In this document: piece by piece, positions 38,973 to 40,736 of the stretch | Layout of the letters: each line of letters starts with the position of its first letter | Position numbering within the stretch: the first letter of the stretch is position 1 | Assembly (NCBI GenBank): GCA_946415755.1 | Contig: CAMKTS010000028.1 | Span: 1-40,736, forward strand | Origin: an uncultured Prevotella sp. | GTDB taxonomy: Bacteria > Bacteroidota > Bacteroidia > Bacteroidales > Bacteroidaceae | DNA: 40,736 bases | Reading direction: 5' to 3' | The notes under the pieces: generated by a model | What the model saw: only the letters and a program-made list of their open reading frames with translations | Databases searched by the model: none | Told to the model about the DNA's origin: nothing | Made by a program: the position numbers and the translations under genes

Positions 38973-39842
38973 TTATAAGGCGTTTTCCTCCTCTTCCTCC
39001 TTCTGGCGCTTGGCTTCGGCCAGTGCCTCGAAGTCCTTCTTCTGAAGCACGAAGTTGGAGCCGAGGTACTTCTCCTTGACGATGGGGTTGACGGCCAGTT
39101 CGTCAGGGGTGCCCTTGAAGAGGATGCGGCCCTCGAAGAGCAGGTAGGCGCGGTCGGTGATGTTCAGCGTCTCATGCACGTTGTGGTCGGTAATCAGGAT
39201 GCCGATGTTACGGTACTTCAGCTGCCATACAATCTGCTGGATGTCCTCTACGGCGATGGGGTCGACACCGGCAAAAGGCTCGTCGAGCATGATGAACTTC
39301 GGCTCGATGGCCAGACAGCGGGCAATCTCCGTGCGGCGACGCTCGCCACCGCTGAGACGGTCGCCTAGGTTCTTGCGAACCTTCTGCAGGCGGAACTCCT
39401 TGATGAGGCTCTCCAGCTTCTCCTCGCGCTCTTCGCGGGTCTTGTCGGTCATCTCCAGCACCGACATGATGTTGTCTTCTACCGACATCTTGCGGAATAC
39501 CGAGGCCTCCTGAGCCAGATAGCCGATACCCGCGCGTGCGCGCCTGTAGACAGGATAGGTGGTTACCTCTTCGTTGCCCAGGTAGATATGGCCGCCGTTG
39601 GGAACTATCAGGCCCGTGGTCATGTAGAACGATGTCGTCTTGCCGGCACCGTTAGGTCCCAGCAGGCCTACGATCTCTCCTTGTTTCACGTCGAACGATA
39701 CGTCGTTCACCACCGTGCGCTTGCCGTAAATCTTCACCAGCCCTTCCGTACGCAGCACCAGCCGTTCAGGCTCCTGCTGTGCCTGTTCCTGTGCTGGTTC
39801 CTGCTGCACTTCCTGCTTTTGCATATTCATCGTCTCATCCAT
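38973..39842 (-). CDS. lptB: Lipopolysaccharide export ABC transporter ATP-binding protein
   Basis: A 289-residue cytosolic ATPase that powers LPS extraction by LptFG. Walker [15 protein letters not shown]-loop [12 protein letters not shown], signature LSGGERRR, Walker B FIMLDEP and H-loop ITDHNVHE are all intact, and [16 protein letters not shown] is diagnostic of LptB. Before the usual start ([15 protein letters not shown]) lies a Gln/Glu-rich stretch of about 30 residues ([17 protein letters not shown]), encoded by imperfect CAGCAGGAA-type repeats and not normal for the family. I start at 39842, because the promoter's -7 box ends 8 bases upstream; the longer frame to 39935 would run through the promoter. 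Starts at 39830 or 39824 remain possible. Confidence 0.93.
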   Translation of the reverse strand: MDETMNMQKQEVQQEPAQEQAQQEPERLVLRTEGLVKIYGKRTVVNDVSFDVKQGEIVGLLGPNGAGKTTSFYMTTGLIVPNGGHIYLGNEEVTTYPVYRRARAGIGYLAQEASVFRKMSVEDNIMSVLEMTDKTREEREEKLESLIKEFRLQKVRKNLGDRLSGGERRRTEIARCLAIEPKFIMLDEPFAGVDPIAVEDIQQIVWQLKYRNIGILITDHNVHETLNITDRAYLLFEGRILFKGTPDELAVNPIVKEKYLGSNFVLQKKDFEALAEAKRQKEEEEENAL

Positions 39843-39849
39843 AGTGGCT

Positions 39850-39946
39850 GCAAAGTTACGAAAAGTCGAGAGCAAAACAAAAGATTTTATTCTTTTTTTT
39901 GCCGAGACGGAGTAACTTCGCGACTTTTGTCGCAATGTTACGAAAA
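39850..39946. repeat. 15-bp direct repeat framing the lptB-integrase gap
   Basis: GCAAAGTTACGAAAA at 39850-39864 and GCAATGTTACGAAAA at 39932-39946 differ at one base. The first overlaps the lptB -7 box and reads GTAACTTTGC on the other strand; the second overlaps the integrase start codon. A small inverted repeat GCGAC-TTTT-GTCGC (39920-39933) adjoins the second copy. These may be att-type or operator sequences. Confidence 0.5.
39851..39881 (-). promoter_or_regulatory. lptB promoter
   Basis: Minus-strand TTTG at 39881-39878, 19 bases, TAACTTTG at 39858-39851. The predicted start of transcription is only about 4-6 bases before the ATG at 39842, so the message would be almost leaderless. Confidence 0.6.
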
Positions 39947-40736
39947 AAGCTTGTAAAGAACAACGGATTTTGGAAGATTAACGCAATTGGCACCCAGAGC
40001 CAGTTCAGTTGTAAGAAGACAATCCCGCTTGACATGTGGGACGTGAAGGGTAACTGTGCCAAGGGCCGCAGCAAGGAGGCATTGCAGATTAACCGCGAAC
40101 TGGATAATATCAAGGCGCAGATCATCAAGCATTATCAGCACCTTTCGGATCGTGAGGCTTTCGTGACGGCAGAAATGGTGCGCAACTCCTATCAAGGTTT
40201 TGGCAGCGAGTACGAAACGTTGCTAAATGCTTTTGACAAGGACATTGCCAACCAGAAGAAGCGTGTAGGCAAGGACAGGGCTGCAAGCACGCTCTGGGCT
40301 ATGGAGCGTTCAAGAAAGGATGTGGCAGACTTCATCCAGTCGCACTATCGTCGCACGGATATGTCAATGCTGGAACTGACACCTGAGTTCATCAAGGAGT
40401 TTGCCGCCTATCTCAGCACAGACCGAGGATTGGCTAATGGCACAATCTGGCAGCGGTGTATGTGGCTGAAAGGCGTTGTACTAAGGGCGCACTACAACGG
40501 CAAGATTCCTCGTAACCCGTTCGCACAGTTCCACATCAGCCCGAACTGCAAGGAAAGGGAGTTCCTGACCGAGGATGAACTAAAAGTAGTTGTAACCCAT
40601 GAGTTCGAGGATGACAATCTGGCCTTCGTGCGTGATATTTTTGTATTCGTATGCTTCACCGCCCTCTCGTTTATTGACGTGAAGAACCTGACTACGGACA
40701 ACATCGTGGACATCAACGGCGATAAATGGATTATCG
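39935..40736 (+). CDS. Tyrosine site-specific integrase, 3' end outside the window
   Basis: The frame opens [21 protein letters not shown] and stays open for 267 codons to the window edge, so it is partial. [24 protein letters not shown] is the Arm-type DNA-binding domain of Bacteroidetes integrases, then a SAM-like core-binding domain (residues about 100-200, ending [17 protein letters not shown]) and the start of the catalytic domain ([14 protein letters not shown]). At the position of the first catalytic Arg (TGLRxxD in most members) it has Ser245. The N-terminus is shorter than usual by some 15 residues; no earlier ATG is in frame. It likely marks one end of a mobile element extending to the right. 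Confidence 0.88.
   Translation, partial: MLRKKLVKNNGFWKINAIGTQSQFSCKKTIPLDMWDVKGNCAKGRSKEALQINRELDNIKAQIIKHYQHLSDREAFVTAEMVRNSYQGFGSEYETLLNAFDKDIANQKKRVGKDRAASTLWAMERSRKDVADFIQSHYRRTDMSMLELTPEFIKEFAAYLSTDRGLANGTIWQRCMWLKGVVLRAHYNGKIPRNPFAQFHISPNCKEREFLTEDELKVVVTHEFEDDNLAFVRDIFVFVCFTALSFIDVKNLTTDNIVDINGDKWII

Noticed and set aside
39914..39946. lptB start at 39935 giving a 320-residue protein
   Set aside because: That frame would read through the lptB promoter boxes, and its extra 31 residues resemble nothing in LptB.

Overview
The window looks like a chromosomal segment of a gut- or rumen-type Prevotella/Segatella relative (Bacteroidales). The evidence is the repeated Bacteroidetes promoter pattern (TTTG, 19-20 bases, TAnnTTTG) in front of many genes, the near absence of Shine-Dalgarno sequences, secreted enzymes ending in short YNLNGQRV...IVNGRKVVVK-type tails, a TPP-riboswitch operon of the Bacteroidetes kind (TonB receptor, PnuT, thiamine pyrophosphokinase), and a set of plant cell-wall hydrolases. 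This placement is by recognition only; no search was run.

Layout. Positions 1-2.9 kb (minus strand, visibly more AT-rich) hold a 48-residue peptide, a large secreted Ig-like protein and a roughly 340-base structured leader with mutually exclusive terminator and antiterminator pairings. A RelE/ParE-type toxin-antitoxin pair follows (2956-3532). Next is a plus-strand operon of a PL11 rhamnogalacturonan lyase, an MBOAT acyltransferase and an SGNH-like partner (3818-8263), driven by a promoter sequence that is duplicated 160 bases upstream. From 8257 to 16558 the minus strand carries an AsmA-like protein, a thioredoxin-fold lipoprotein without its cysteines, a TPR lipoprotein, tRNA-Leu(UAA), argH (fused to a lipoprotein), an SRPBCC protein and pyrE.

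A divergent promoter region separates pyrE from the TPP-riboswitch operon for thiamine uptake and activation (16657-20345). argS and a GH95 fucosidase-family gene follow with only 16 bases between them. From 24882 to 38885 seven closely spaced plus-strand genes form a xylan-degrading operon: a three-enzyme esterase-GH10-CE1 protein, an alpha/beta hydrolase, GH97, GH43-CBM6, GH43 with a lectin-like tail, GH3-PA14, and GH10 with a sorting-like tail. Together they can cut the xylan backbone, remove acetyl and feruloyl groups, and release xylose, arabinose and galactose-type side chains. No SusC/SusD pair or sensor is present, so uptake and control must be encoded elsewhere. The window ends with lptB (minus) and the start of a tyrosine integrase (plus).

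The most unusual features are: (1) the attenuator-like leader at 2575-2846; (2) at least ten short arrays of degenerate 7-, 8- or 9-base words, usually 3-5 units, scattered through intergenic joints and inserted inside reading frames at surface-loop positions; (3) two oppositely oriented copies of a palindromic C-rich element inside the GH3 gene; (4) the argH-lipoprotein fusion; (5) an integrase whose first catalytic arginine position is a serine, next to a sequence matching the GTAnnTTTGC site used by CTnDOT-type elements.
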